In this document: piece after piece, positions 1 through 7,900 of the stretch | Numbering within the stretch: position 1 is the first letter of the stretch | How the letters are laid out: each line of letters opens with the position of its first letter | Assembly (NCBI GenBank): GCA_027343785.1 | Contig: DAHWKF010000060.1 | Span: 1 to 18,218 of the forward strand | DNA: 18,218 bases | Origin: Leptospirillum sp. | Lineage (GTDB): Bacteria; Nitrospirota; Leptospirillia; Leptospirillales; Leptospirillaceae | Direction: 5' to 3' | Program-made: the position numbers and the translations under genes | Notes under the pieces: model-generated | What the model was told of the DNA's origin: nothing | Databases searched by the model: none | Seen by the model: only the letters and a program-made list of their open reading frames with translations

Positions 1-496
1 GGATCAGGTCATAGGTGATCCGTTTTTTGCCGACCCAGGCCACAAAAGTACCGGAAGGGAAAGTGACCCGGACCTTCCCCCATACACGGCTGTGAATGCG
101 GTTCTGGCCGTCCTGGGTTTCCCAGACCTTTCCCTTGCGGAAAGGGAGGCGGTACTGGAGAAGCGGCGGCGTGAAGGTCCATGTCCTCTTGCTGAACGCG
201 GAACTTGACGTGTTCTGTACGACCGACGACGACCGGGGATCGTAGCTGAAGGTGGCGACGATCGTGCGCGGTGGGAACTTGACATACCGGATCGTCCGGG
301 TGATCTCGACTCTCGGCCAACCGCCCGCGGGAGGGAGTGGTCGGATGGTTTCCCGGACGCTGATCTTACCCCCAAGTCCCGTGAACACCTTTGTGATCGG
401 ACCCTCCGGAAAATAAGGGACGGATCCGCCCCACGCCAATCCGGGCAACAACCAGCTCAGACAAAGCATACCCGCCAGCAGGTTCGTCCATTTCAT
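1..496 (-). CDS. Hypothetical exported protein, partial (C-terminus beyond window)
   Basis: Translating the minus strand from 496 to the left edge gives 165 residues without a stop, so the 3' end is missing. The start MKWTNLLAGMLCLSWLLPG is a Sec signal peptide: one Lys, a hydrophobic core, and a likely signal peptidase I site near residues 22-24 (AWG/GS). There is no proper lipobox. The mature part (FPEGPITKVFTGLGGKISV onwards) is rich in beta-prone stretches with Trp, Tyr and Thr, including TFPSGTFVAWVGKK near the edge. I recognise no family. It begins 23 bases after the gatB stop and is probably the last or a late gene of the gat operon. No clear Shine-Dalgarno lies at the usual distance from the ATG; an in-frame TTG at 511 is the alternative start. 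Reading frame and signal peptide are seen; the periplasmic location is inferred. Confidence 0.7.
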   Translation of the reverse strand, partial: MKWTNLLAGMLCLSWLLPGLAWGGSVPYFPEGPITKVFTGLGGKISVRETIRPLPPAGGWPRVEITRTIRYVKFPPRTIVATFSYDPRSSSVVQNTSSSAFSKRTWTFTPPLLQYRLPFRKGKVWETQDGQNRIHSRVWGKVRVTFPSGTFVAWVGKKRITYDLI

Positions 497-519
497 CTGG
501 TTGATCCACAAATCCTTTT

Positions 520-1992
520 TCACCGGGAAAGATAATCTTTCAGCAGAAGGTTGGCTTTCTGGGGATTGGCCTTACCACCCGATTTCTTCATCACCTGTCC
601 CACCAGAAAACCGAAAACCCTCTCTTTTCCTTCCCGATACGACTGGACCTCGGCGGGGTTTTCCGCCAGGACTTCCCGTATCCATTCCCCGAGCTTCTCC
701 TCGCCCGACTCCTGGGAGAGGTTGTGTTCCTTGATCACCGACTTGGGGGAACGGAGACTTTCAACCGCCATGGCGTAAACCTCTTTTGCCTGATTCAGGG
801 AAATCCGCTCCTCGACGACCTGGGCGACCAGGTAGGCGATCTCTTCCGGACACAGCTCTCCCGACAGAATCCGGGCGCCCTTGCGGTTCCATTCGCGGAG
901 GACTTCGGACAGGATGAAATTGACCAGACGTCCCGTTCCCAGCTCCACCGGCCACCCGCCTTCCTTCGCGTACCGGACGACCACTTCCCGGGCCTCTTCG
1001 AAATATCGGGAAAGGTCTTCCTCCAGCAAAAGGGCTTCGGCGTCCTCTTCACGGATCCCCAGCTCCTCCGACAGCTTGAACACCCGTTCCTGGGGCAGTT
1101 CGGGCAGATTGGCCCGTTCTTCCGCAATCCAGTTGGGGTCAAGAACGAGCGGGGGAAGGTCCGGCTCGGGAAAATAACGGTAATCCAGGGCTTCCTCTTT
1201 GGAACGCATCGACAGGGTTTTACCGGTGGAACTGTCAAAGAGTCTTGTTTCGCTCACGACCCTCTCCCCCCGGGCCAGCAGGGCCGACTGGCGATCGCAT
1301 TCATGAAGGAGGGCCTTCTGGACGAATCGGAACGAGTTCATGTTCTTGATTTCAACCTTCGTCCCGAACGCCGACGTTCCCTTTCGCCGCAAGGACACAT
1401 TGGCGTCGCACCGGAAGCTTCCTTCTTCCATGTTGCCATCGGAGATCCCGATGGCCCGGAGAATCTGGCGAAGCTTCTTCAGATAGTCGACAGCCTCTTC
1501 CGGGGTGCGGATGTCCGGTTCGGAAACAATTTCGAGGAGGGGAACGCCCGCCCGGTTGAGGTCGACATGGCTGGCGTCACGGATGCCGGCATGCAGATTT
1601 TTTCCGGCGTCCTCCTCCATGTGGATCCTGTGGAGACGAATCTCACGGACGCCTTCCCCGCTTCTGACGGACAGGGATCCTCCCGTCAGAAGGGGATGGG
1701 TGAACTGGGAAATCTGATACCCCTTCGGAAGGTCGGGATAAAAATAATGTTTGCGATCAAAGACGCTCCGGGTGTGGACAGTGCAGCCCAGAGCCAGCCC
1801 CAGCCGGATTCCGAGACGAACCGCCTCCTCGTTCAGGACAGGGAGGACACCGGGGTGTCCCAGGCAGACTGGACAGACCAGCGTATTGGGAGGCGCCCCA
1901 AACCGATTTTCGCACCGGCAGAACAGCTTGGACCGTGTCAGAAGCTGGGTATGCACCTCAAGTCCGACGACCATTTCGAATTCGGGGTTCAT
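520..1992 (-). CDS. gatB: Aspartyl/glutamyl-tRNA(Asn/Gln) amidotransferase subunit B
   Basis: This is the tRNA-binding, kinase-like subunit of GatCAB. It phosphorylates Glu-tRNA(Gln) or Asp-tRNA(Asn) and amidates the activated intermediate with ammonia channelled from GatA, in the cytoplasm. The 490 residues are full length for the family. The N-terminus has the signature VVGLEVHTQL (residues 8-17, with E12 and H14 in the metal site) and a zinc-knuckle arrangement C25-x-C27 and C40-P-V-C43. The C-terminal helical YqeY-like tail ends with SGGKANPQKANLLLKDYLSR, the conserved tail motif. The ATG at 1992 overlaps the gatA stop by four bases (ATGA), with GGAGG just upstream, so the subunits are translationally coupled. 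The presence of Gat implies that GlnRS, AsnRS or both are absent or supplemented in this organism; this is inference from the pathway. Confidence 0.97.
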   Translation of the reverse strand: MNPEFEMVVGLEVHTQLLTRSKLFCRCENRFGAPPNTLVCPVCLGHPGVLPVLNEEAVRLGIRLGLALGCTVHTRSVFDRKHYFYPDLPKGYQISQFTHPLLTGGSLSVRSGEGVREIRLHRIHMEEDAGKNLHAGIRDASHVDLNRAGVPLLEIVSEPDIRTPEEAVDYLKKLRQILRAIGISDGNMEEGSFRCDANVSLRRKGTSAFGTKVEIKNMNSFRFVQKALLHECDRQSALLARGERVVSETRLFDSSTGKTLSMRSKEEALDYRYFPEPDLPPLVLDPNWIAEERANLPELPQERVFKLSEELGIREEDAEALLLEEDLSRYFEEAREVVVRYAKEGGWPVELGTGRLVNFILSEVLREWNRKGARILSGELCPEEIAYLVAQVVEERISLNQAKEVYAMAVESLRSPKSVIKEHNLSQESGEEKLGEWIREVLAENPAEVQSYREGKERVFGFLVGQVMKKSGGKANPQKANLLLKDYLSR

Positions 1993-3470
1993 GCGGCCTC
2001 CCCTCCCTGTCGTTCGCCGGTCATCGGAGGCCGCCGGACACCGACAGCCTCTTCCAGAACGGACGCCACCTTCAGGAGACGGCCTTCGGACCAGGCGGGG
2101 CCGATCAGCTGGGCTCCGACGGGTAGGCCCTCCGCAGTGGGCCAGGAAGGGACAGACAACGCCGGCAGACCGGCCAGGTTCGCGGAGATGGTATAGATGT
2201 CGGACAGATACATGGCCAGGGGATCGGAGGACTTTTCCCCAAAAAGAAAGGGGGGTGTCGGAGTGGTCGGGGCGAAGAGCATGTCCACCTCGTGAAAGGC
2301 GCGGTCAAACTCCTCCCTGATCAGGGACTGGACCTGCTGGGCCTTCCGGTAGTACTGATCCTGGTAACCGGCCGAAAGCGCGAATGTCCCCAGAAGAATC
2401 CGGCGCTTGACCTCGGGACCAAAACCCTCCTGGCGGGTGTGTGTGTACAGATCCCTGATATTCGACGCCTTCAGGGATCTGTATCCGTAACGGACGCCGT
2501 CATAGCGGGACAGGTTCGACGCCGCCTCGCTCGTGGCAATGAGATAATAGACATTGATGCCGTATTGGGCCGAAGGCAGGCGGACCGGCCTGAACTCGGC
2601 ACCCTCAGCCGCCAGGACTTCCCGCGCGCGTTCCAGGGATACCCTCACCCCGTCGTCCAGGCCATCGGAAAAAAACTCTTCCGGCATCCCGATGACCATC
2701 CCCCGGACCTCCGATGCAAAATCCCTTCTCATTTCCTCCGGATTCCGCGACGCGACCGTCATGTCCCGGCCGTCCGGGCCCGACAGGACGAGCATCATTT
2801 CGAGAGCGTCCTGCGCGCGCCGGGCGAAAGGTCCAATCTGGTCCAGAGAAGAGGAAAAAGCCACAAGACCATAACGGGAGATGCGTCCGTAAGTGGGCTT
2901 GAGGCCCAGTACCCCGCAAAAAGCCGCGGGCTGGCGGATGGATCCCCCCGTGTCCGACCCCAGTGCCATCGGGGCCATATCCGAAGCCACCGCCACGGCG
3001 GAACCGCCCGATGAACCCCCCGGAACGCGCCGGGTGTCCCACGGGTTTCTTGTCACCCCCATGGCGGAGTTTTCCGTGGAACTGCCCATGGCGAATTCGT
3101 CCATGTTGGTCTTGCCGAGGATGACGGCGCCGGCTTTCAGAAGCCGGTCGACGACAGTGGCATTTTCCAGGGGCCGGTAATTGGCCAGCATACGGGAGGC
3201 GCAGGTCGTGGGCATTCCCGCAACATGCAAGTTATCCTTGATAGCGACGGGGTAACCGTAAAATGGCGACTGCGCGGGGTTTCTCGCCATACGGTTGTCC
3301 AGCTGCCGCGCGCGGTTGACGGCGTTCGGGTTCAGGGAAAGAAAGGCGCCCAGTTCCGGGTCGAGATTCTCGATTCTGTCGAGACAACTCCTGACGGCTT
3401 CCTCGATGGAAAACTTCCGGCTGTCGCGACCCTGGGCAAAAGACGCGATCCCGTCGAAGAGGGGGGTCAC
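1989..3470 (-). CDS. gatA: Aspartyl/glutamyl-tRNA(Asn/Gln) amidotransferase subunit A
   Basis: This glutaminase subunit of GatCAB belongs to the amidase-signature family and releases ammonia from Gln for GatB. It has 493 residues, the normal length. The Ser-cisSer-Lys triad is visible: K78 in VAIKDN, S153 in the Gly/Ser-rich loop PGGSSGGSAV, and nucleophile S177 in GSDTGGSIRQPA. Each is one residue short of the S. aureus numbering (79/154/178). The start is GTG at 3470, forming a GTGA overlap with the panD stop. The stop overlaps the gatB ATG. The reading frame is unbroken. Placing it directly behind panD instead of gatC is unusual, but coupling by overlap should still keep the Gat subunits in step. 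Confidence 0.97.
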   Translation of the reverse strand: MTPLFDGIASFAQGRDSRKFSIEEAVRSCLDRIENLDPELGAFLSLNPNAVNRARQLDNRMARNPAQSPFYGYPVAIKDNLHVAGMPTTCASRMLANYRPLENATVVDRLLKAGAVILGKTNMDEFAMGSSTENSAMGVTRNPWDTRRVPGGSSGGSAVAVASDMAPMALGSDTGGSIRQPAAFCGVLGLKPTYGRISRYGLVAFSSSLDQIGPFARRAQDALEMMLVLSGPDGRDMTVASRNPEEMRRDFASEVRGMVIGMPEEFFSDGLDDGVRVSLERAREVLAAEGAEFRPVRLPSAQYGINVYYLIATSEAASNLSRYDGVRYGYRSLKASNIRDLYTHTRQEGFGPEVKRRILLGTFALSAGYQDQYYRKAQQVQSLIREEFDRAFHEVDMLFAPTTPTPPFLFGEKSSDPLAMYLSDIYTISANLAGLPALSVPSWPTAEGLPVGAQLIGPAWSEGRLLKVASVLEEAVGVRRPPMTGERQGGEAA

Positions 3471-3832
3471 AGCCGGTCTCCTGTCGAACGAATCGCGTTT
3501 TTCGCGTCGACCTTGACGATGACAGGACGGTACCCCTTCAGTTCGTCTTCATTGTAGTGCGCGTAGCAGAAGATGATCACCCTGTCTCCGACCGCCCCCT
3601 TCCGCGCGGTCGGACCGTTCAGACACACGGTTCCGCTTCCGGCCTTGCCAGGAATGACATATGTGGTGAAACGCTCTCCGTTGTTCAGGTTGCTCACGAC
3701 AACCTGTTCGAAGGGCAGGAGGCCGGACGCGTTCATCAGTTTTTCGTCGAGCGTCAGGCTTCCTTCATATTCAAGATCTGATTCTGTAACGGTCGCGCGG
3801 TGTATTTTTGAACGCAGCATGGTGCGAAGCAT
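3467..3832 (-). CDS. panD: Aspartate 1-decarboxylase precursor (pyruvoyl enzyme)
   Basis: PanD makes beta-alanine from L-aspartate for pantothenate and coenzyme A synthesis. The proenzyme cleaves itself between G24 and S25, converting Ser25 to the pyruvoyl cofactor. The ATG at 3832 places the YEGS motif so that Gly-Ser falls exactly at 24/25, as in E. coli, and a GAGGAGG ribosome site lies about 12 bases upstream. The frame stays open another 47 codons into gatC, but those residues are not PanD-like, so the long version is rejected. K9 and the NGPTARKGAVGD segment (E. coli NGAAAR region) are conserved. Length is 121 aa, typical (about 115-130). It lies between gatC (4 bases upstream) and gatA (GTGA overlap). 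Confidence 0.95.
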   Translation of the reverse strand: MLRTMLRSKIHRATVTESDLEYEGSLTLDEKLMNASGLLPFEQVVVSNLNNGERFTTYVIPGKAGSGTVCLNGPTARKGAVGDRVIIFCYAHYNEDELKGYRPVIVKVDAKNAIRSTGDRL

Positions 3833-3836
3833 GGGA

Positions 3837-4136
3837 TCAGCGTCCCTCCTCAAGGATTCTGGGCACCCTGAAAAACTGGCCGGATCGGTCAGGGGCATTG
3901 GAAAGCGCCTCCTCCACAGGAACAGAGGGGCGTGGAATGTCAGGATGGAGCGGAGTGGGGTCCGAAACGCCATCTCCCACGTGCAGCCCGGGCGGGGGGA
4001 GCATCAGACGATTCAGATTTTCCACATAATCGAGAATCTGGGAAAGCTCTTCGGCAAAATGGGCTTCCTCTTCCGGCGTCAGGGAAAGGCTTGCCAGCCG
4101 GGCGACATGCGTTACCTGATCGTGTGTCAGCTTCAC
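3837..4136 (-). CDS. gatC: Aspartyl/glutamyl-tRNA(Asn/Gln) amidotransferase subunit C
   Basis: This small subunit belts around GatA and stabilises the GatA-GatB complex. Length is 99 aa (family about 95-105). The N-terminal helices read LTHDQVTHVARLASLSLTPE, the family signature, followed by the ILDYVENLNRL helix. The C-terminal part has the typical ALSNAP...GQFFRVPRIL run that docks on GatA. The start is GTG at 4136, with AAAGGA about nine bases upstream. It is the first gene after the promoter at 4248-4276, leaving a leader of roughly 100 bases. The stop is four bases before the panD start, and the panD ribosome-binding site lies inside the end of gatC. Confidence 0.95.
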   Translation of the reverse strand: MKLTHDQVTHVARLASLSLTPEEEAHFAEELSQILDYVENLNRLMLPPPGLHVGDGVSDPTPLHPDIPRPSVPVEEALSNAPDRSGQFFRVPRILEEGR

Positions 4137-4247
4137 TCGAGAATTCCTTTCAGTCCGGTATCAGATACACGGTTTCTCTCCGGGTCATTGTTGGCCGGAT
4201 CGGTTTCGTCAGGAGGGTTCCTGTGCGAGAACGCCTTATGACCGGAC

Positions 4248-4276
4248 ATTATATCGTATTTTCAGATGTTGCCCAA
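4248..4276 (-). promoter_or_regulatory. Sigma70-type promoter of the gatC-panD-gatA-gatB operon
   Basis: On the minus strand, TTGGGC (4276-4271) is followed after exactly 17 bases by a perfect TATAAT (4253-4248). Predicted transcription starts near 4241, about 105 bases ahead of the gatC GTG. The site lies in the short intergenic gap after pcrA, so the gat operon can be transcribed apart from the upstream operon. No strong Rho-independent terminator separates the two, so read-through is possible. Confidence 0.75.
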
Positions 4277-4296
4277 ACCCGCTGTACCCCAAGGCC

Positions 4297-6546
4297 TCAT
4301 CCTTCGACCCTCAGATTCGCATATCGTTCCAGGAGCCGCCGGATCCCCGAGCCATCGAAACGGATGGCCAGTTCGAGATCCCCTCCTTCTCCGTAAGCCT
4401 CCTCGACCCTTCCGGAGCCAAAGCGGGGGTGGATGACCTTCCGGCCCACCCATTCCGGTCGGGATGGGCCGGGACCGTTGACCTCCCCGGCAGAGGACGG
4501 AGACGGGCCGTTGCGGGGCAAGGTGTGCGCGGGAGAGGACAACCTGGCGGAATGCCCCGATTTCCCTGAAACCGCTCCCGCCGGCCGCTCCCGGAGAGAG
4601 GGAGGACGCTTATGCAGGACCGGCCGGTCTCCGGCAACAGCCTCTTCCGGAAGATCCAGAAGGAACCGGGAAGGCCGGGGGGAGTCCGTCCTTCCGAACA
4701 GCTGTCGCGTCAGGCACCATGTAATGGCAAGGGATTCCCGGGCCCGCGTCATGGCGACATAGAACAGGCGACGTTCCTCTTCCACATCCGTTTTATCCCT
4801 GGAGCGCATCGGCAGGATGTCTTCTTCCGCACCGGCCAGATAGACATGCCGGAATTCAAGTCCCTTCGCCTGGTGGATTGTCAGAAGGGACACCCTGTCC
4901 GGACTCTCGCCGGTTTCGCCGGGGTCCTCCTGGGTCAGGGCGAGTTCCTCCAGGAAAACGCCCGTGGGGGTCCGTCCGTTCTCCGGCGTCCATCCGGACT
5001 CGAATCTCTCCCCCATGCGGACAAGTTCCTTCAGATTGTCCGGTCGTCCTTTCCCACCATCGGAGTCCTCGGATTCACACAACCAGGATTCATATCCTGT
5101 CCGCCCGATCCAGAATCGCAGGATGGCGGAGGGTCCTTCCCCGTTTCGGACCTTCCCTTCGGCTTCCTTCAGGTCAGCGGCGAGAGCCCGTGCGGAATCC
5201 CGGGACTTTCCGGCCAGATCGAGGGAAAGACGTTCCAGGAGCTCCCCGGCCGGAGTGGGGGCGCTGCGGGAGAATGCCTCCAGTTTTTCGCGGGCTTTGT
5301 CGCCCAGACCCCGGGGGGGAACATTCAGAATCCGTCCCAGGCTGGTCAGATCCAGCGGATTGGCCGAAAGACGGAGGTATGCCAACAGATCCCGCACCTC
5401 TCTCCGGTTGAAGAACCCTTCGACCGCCCCTCTTGTCTGGAAAGGAATGCCCAGATCGGAAAAGGTCTTGACGAACGGCTGGGCCTGGACGTTCATCCGG
5501 AACAGAACGGCCTGATCCCGGAACAGGGAACCTTCCGAGACTTTTTTCTGAATGGACTGGGCCACAAAACGGGCCTCCGCCCATTCGCTGTCGAGTCTCC
5601 GGAGAAGGACCGGATCTCCCGTCCGTCCGGTCGACACCATCTCTTTCCGGTATCGGGAAAGGGCCGAGGAGATCATGGCGGACGCGGCCGACACGATCGG
5701 CCGCGTCGACCGGTAGTTGACCGTCAACACCACCTGCCGGGCTCCCGGGTATTCCTTTGGGAAGGACAGAATGTGCCCCACTTCGGCTCCACGGAAACGA
5801 TAGATGCTCTGGTCGTCGTCCCCGACGACCGTGACGTTCTGCCTGTCCCTCGACAGAAGCCGGAGGATTTTTTCCTGCAATGCGTTGGTATCCTGGTACT
5901 CATCCACCAGGATGTGCTCGAACTGTTTTTGATAGGCGTCCCGGATCTCCCGATTCTGTTCGAGGCATCGGACGAGCGTCAGCAGAAGATCGTCGAAATC
6001 GAGTGCCCCCTGGAGCCGGAGACTTTCCTCGTAGGCTCCGTATAGTTCCGACTGAAATCGGAAAGGACCGAAGGCGGATGCCAGCGCCTCTTCGGGGGAA
6101 ATTCCCGAGGTTTTCCACTTTCCGATCCGGCCCTGCACAGCTTTGGGATCCGCCTCTTTTTCAGACACGCTGCTACGGGCCAGAAGATCCTTGATCATCT
6201 GTTTCTGATCGGCACTGTCGATGATCGTAAATTCTCGGGGAAGACCGATTTTTTCGGCGTGCTCCCGCAGCATCCGGGCGGCCACGGAATGAAAGGTGCC
6301 GACCCAGGTCGGACGGGAAGACGGACGGACCCGGGAAATCCGGTGGACCAGTTCCCGGGCGGCCTTTCTGGTAAAGGTCACGGCCAGGATCCGGTCGTCA
6401 GCCCATCCATGGCGATCAAACAGGTAAAGAAGGCGGGAGATCACGACCCGGGTCTTTCCAGACCCGGCGGGAGCCAGAACGAGAAGGGGTCCTCCTTCAT
6501 GTGATACAGCTTCCTTCTGGGCCGGATTCAGATCCTCCGGAATCAT
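4297..6546 (-). CDS. pcrA: UvrD/Rep/PcrA-type ATP-dependent DNA helicase
   Basis: This is a superfamily 1A 3'-5' helicase for repair, replication restart and transcription-coupled removal of stalled polymerase. The motifs appear in order: Q motif LNPAQKEAV (6-14), Walker A APAGSGKT (25-32), motif Ia VTFTRKAA (56-63), motif II VDEYQDTN (214-221), motif III GDDDQSIYRFRG (242-253), motif IV LTVNYRS (274-280), motif V LLTIHQAKGLEF (about 553-564), and motif VI FYVAMTRARE (about 594-603). After a Pro/Ser-rich linker (about 640-695) comes a Tudor-like tail, VIHPRFGSGRVEEAY, as in PcrA/UvrD, where it contacts RNA polymerase. The start MIPEDLNPAQ at 6546 overlaps the preceding stop (ATGA). The open frame extends 70 codons further into the upstream gene, but that stretch is low complexity and not helicase-like. 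Length is about 749 aa, normal for PcrA. PcrA versus UvrD versus Rep is not settled by the sequence alone. Confidence 0.95.
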   Translation of the reverse strand: MIPEDLNPAQKEAVSHEGGPLLVLAPAGSGKTRVVISRLLYLFDRHGWADDRILAVTFTRKAARELVHRISRVRPSSRPTWVGTFHSVAARMLREHAEKIGLPREFTIIDSADQKQMIKDLLARSSVSEKEADPKAVQGRIGKWKTSGISPEEALASAFGPFRFQSELYGAYEESLRLQGALDFDDLLLTLVRCLEQNREIRDAYQKQFEHILVDEYQDTNALQEKILRLLSRDRQNVTVVGDDDQSIYRFRGAEVGHILSFPKEYPGARQVVLTVNYRSTRPIVSAASAMISSALSRYRKEMVSTGRTGDPVLLRRLDSEWAEARFVAQSIQKKVSEGSLFRDQAVLFRMNVQAQPFVKTFSDLGIPFQTRGAVEGFFNRREVRDLLAYLRLSANPLDLTSLGRILNVPPRGLGDKAREKLEAFSRSAPTPAGELLERLSLDLAGKSRDSARALAADLKEAEGKVRNGEGPSAILRFWIGRTGYESWLCESEDSDGGKGRPDNLKELVRMGERFESGWTPENGRTPTGVFLEELALTQEDPGETGESPDRVSLLTIHQAKGLEFRHVYLAGAEEDILPMRSRDKTDVEEERRLFYVAMTRARESLAITWCLTRQLFGRTDSPRPSRFLLDLPEEAVAGDRPVLHKRPPSLRERPAGAVSGKSGHSARLSSPAHTLPRNGPSPSSAGEVNGPGPSRPEWVGRKVIHPRFGSGRVEEAYGEGGDLELAIRFDGSGIRRLLERYANLRVEG

Positions 6547-7862
6547 GCGCCTGCGTCTTCGAGAATCCGGGAAATCCAGAGCCCAGGGTGCCGGGCCTGG
6601 GCATCTTCGCTTTCGTCCTTCGCCACAAAAAGAACCGTCCGCCCGTCCGGAGAATATGCCGGTCGGCAGTTGGTCAATCGGGATGAGGAGTCGACCGGAG
6701 CCAGCTTGACCGGCGGCCCTCCTGCCACAAACTGCAGAACGGGCTCGGCCGGCCACGTCCAGAAGGGTTTCGCGTCAGGCTTGGTCCGGAGATAGACAAA
6801 AGACTCCCCTGTCGGCGCCCAGACCGGATAAAGATTGTAACCGGTCTTCACCACCGTCTGGATTTCTCCGGTCGTGGCATCCATCAGGGACACGCCTCTC
6901 CCTCCCCCTTCGAGATGCGTCTCCAGCAGGACGAGGTTTCCGCGGGAGGGGGTCATGGGGTAAAAGAACTCCTGGTGGTCCGCCATCTTATCATGCTGAC
7001 CCGAGTGGGGATGAATCCGGTACAGGCTGTACCGTCGGGAAGACTTCTGGGAACGGGGATCCCGGGTGTGGAAATAAATGGACTTTCCGTCGGGGGTCCA
7101 GGAAAAATGATCAATGTGCTCCGGCGTCCGGAACAGTTCCCGAACCTGCCTGCCCGCAGGATCCAAGAGGTAGATGAACGACTCTTCCTTGTAACGGCTT
7201 TCCCTGAAGCGGATAATGTAAGCCAGAAGGTCTTCCACCGGTGACCAGTGGAAATCCCCCAGTTCTTCCTGGTGACGGTGACGTTCCCGCGGCCATTCGA
7301 TGACATTGAAGGGGTTTTCTCCCGCGATCCCCGATATGACCAGCTGGTCCGCCAGGATCAGTCGCCGGGTCGTTTTCCAGAGAAATCGCTTCTCATAAGG
7401 CTTCCAACGCTGGCGGGAGTTGAGAGCGATCAACTGACCGGAGGGAGAGACCCCGATCGTGTTGATCCGGTATTCCTCTATGGGAAACGGCATCCGGATA
7501 ACCTGACCTGTCGAAAGATCCGCACGGTACAGGCTCCAGCGCGGACCGATCGACTCCCATGCAGGGTCGTCGTAATGGAAAAACACATACCGGCTGTCGG
7601 GGGACCAGACAGGCAGCAGATCCAGGTACCCTCTTCCCCGCTCCCGGTAGTTCAGCGCCACGAGGTCTCCCTTGATGTCGAGCTTTTCCTCGCCCGTAAC
7701 CGCATCGACCACGCTCAGGCACCCGAGGTCGCGAAGCTCGTTCAGCGCATCCGGATCCGTCAGTCGGATATAGGAAATCATCCGTCCATCGGGGGAAAAG
7801 GTCGGCAAGAGGATTTCGACCTTCCCGGGAACCAGCTTTTCCGTTTCGACCTTCAAAGACAT
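6543..7862 (-). CDS. TolB-like PD40 beta-propeller protein, no signal peptide
   Basis: This 439-residue protein is built of WD40-like/PD40 blades. Recognisable blade cores are LLPTFSPDGRMISYIR (18-33), LLPVWSPDSRYVFF (82-95), IGVSPSGQLIAL (136-147), FHWSPVEDLLAYI (204-216), HFSWTPDGKSIYFHTRD (252-268), YPMTPSRGNLVLLE, YPVWAPTGESFVYLR and RPAYSPDGRTVLFVA near the C-terminus. TolB itself is periplasmic and has a signal peptide plus an N-terminal domain. This protein starts MSLKVETEKLVPGKVEILL with neither, so it is probably cytoplasmic or exported by another route. Binding partner and function are unknown. It starts 38 bases after glmS with AAGGAG about 11 bases before the ATG, and its stop overlaps the pcrA start, so it belongs to the glmU-glmS operon. 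Family assignment is secure; function is not. Confidence 0.85.
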   Translation of the reverse strand: MSLKVETEKLVPGKVEILLPTFSPDGRMISYIRLTDPDALNELRDLGCLSVVDAVTGEEKLDIKGDLVALNYRERGRGYLDLLPVWSPDSRYVFFHYDDPAWESIGPRWSLYRADLSTGQVIRMPFPIEEYRINTIGVSPSGQLIALNSRQRWKPYEKRFLWKTTRRLILADQLVISGIAGENPFNVIEWPRERHRHQEELGDFHWSPVEDLLAYIIRFRESRYKEESFIYLLDPAGRQVRELFRTPEHIDHFSWTPDGKSIYFHTRDPRSQKSSRRYSLYRIHPHSGQHDKMADHQEFFYPMTPSRGNLVLLETHLEGGGRGVSLMDATTGEIQTVVKTGYNLYPVWAPTGESFVYLRTKPDAKPFWTWPAEPVLQFVAGGPPVKLAPVDSSSRLTNCRPAYSPDGRTVLFVAKDESEDAQARHPGLWISRILEDAGA

Positions 7863-7900
7863 TCCCCAAATTCTCCTTTTCCGGAATCTGTTTCCGGCAA

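Noticed and set aside
724..2196. Long plus-strand frame (490 codons) opposite gatB.
   Set aside because: It is the antisense shadow of a G+C-rich gene; gatB on the other strand is unmistakable.
3833..3973. N-terminal extension of PanD by 47 codons.
   Set aside because: It lies wholly over gatC, is not PanD-like, and would move the Gly-Ser cleavage site away from positions 24/25.
6547..6756. N-terminal extension of the helicase by 70 codons.
   Set aside because: It overlaps the propeller gene, is Arg/Gly/Pro low complexity, and the ATGA-coupled start at 6546 begins exactly at the helicase fold.
7863..7900. glmS ribozyme or other riboswitch near glmS.
   Set aside because: The glmS start is one base after glmU, leaving no leader; the gap downstream is only 38 bases.
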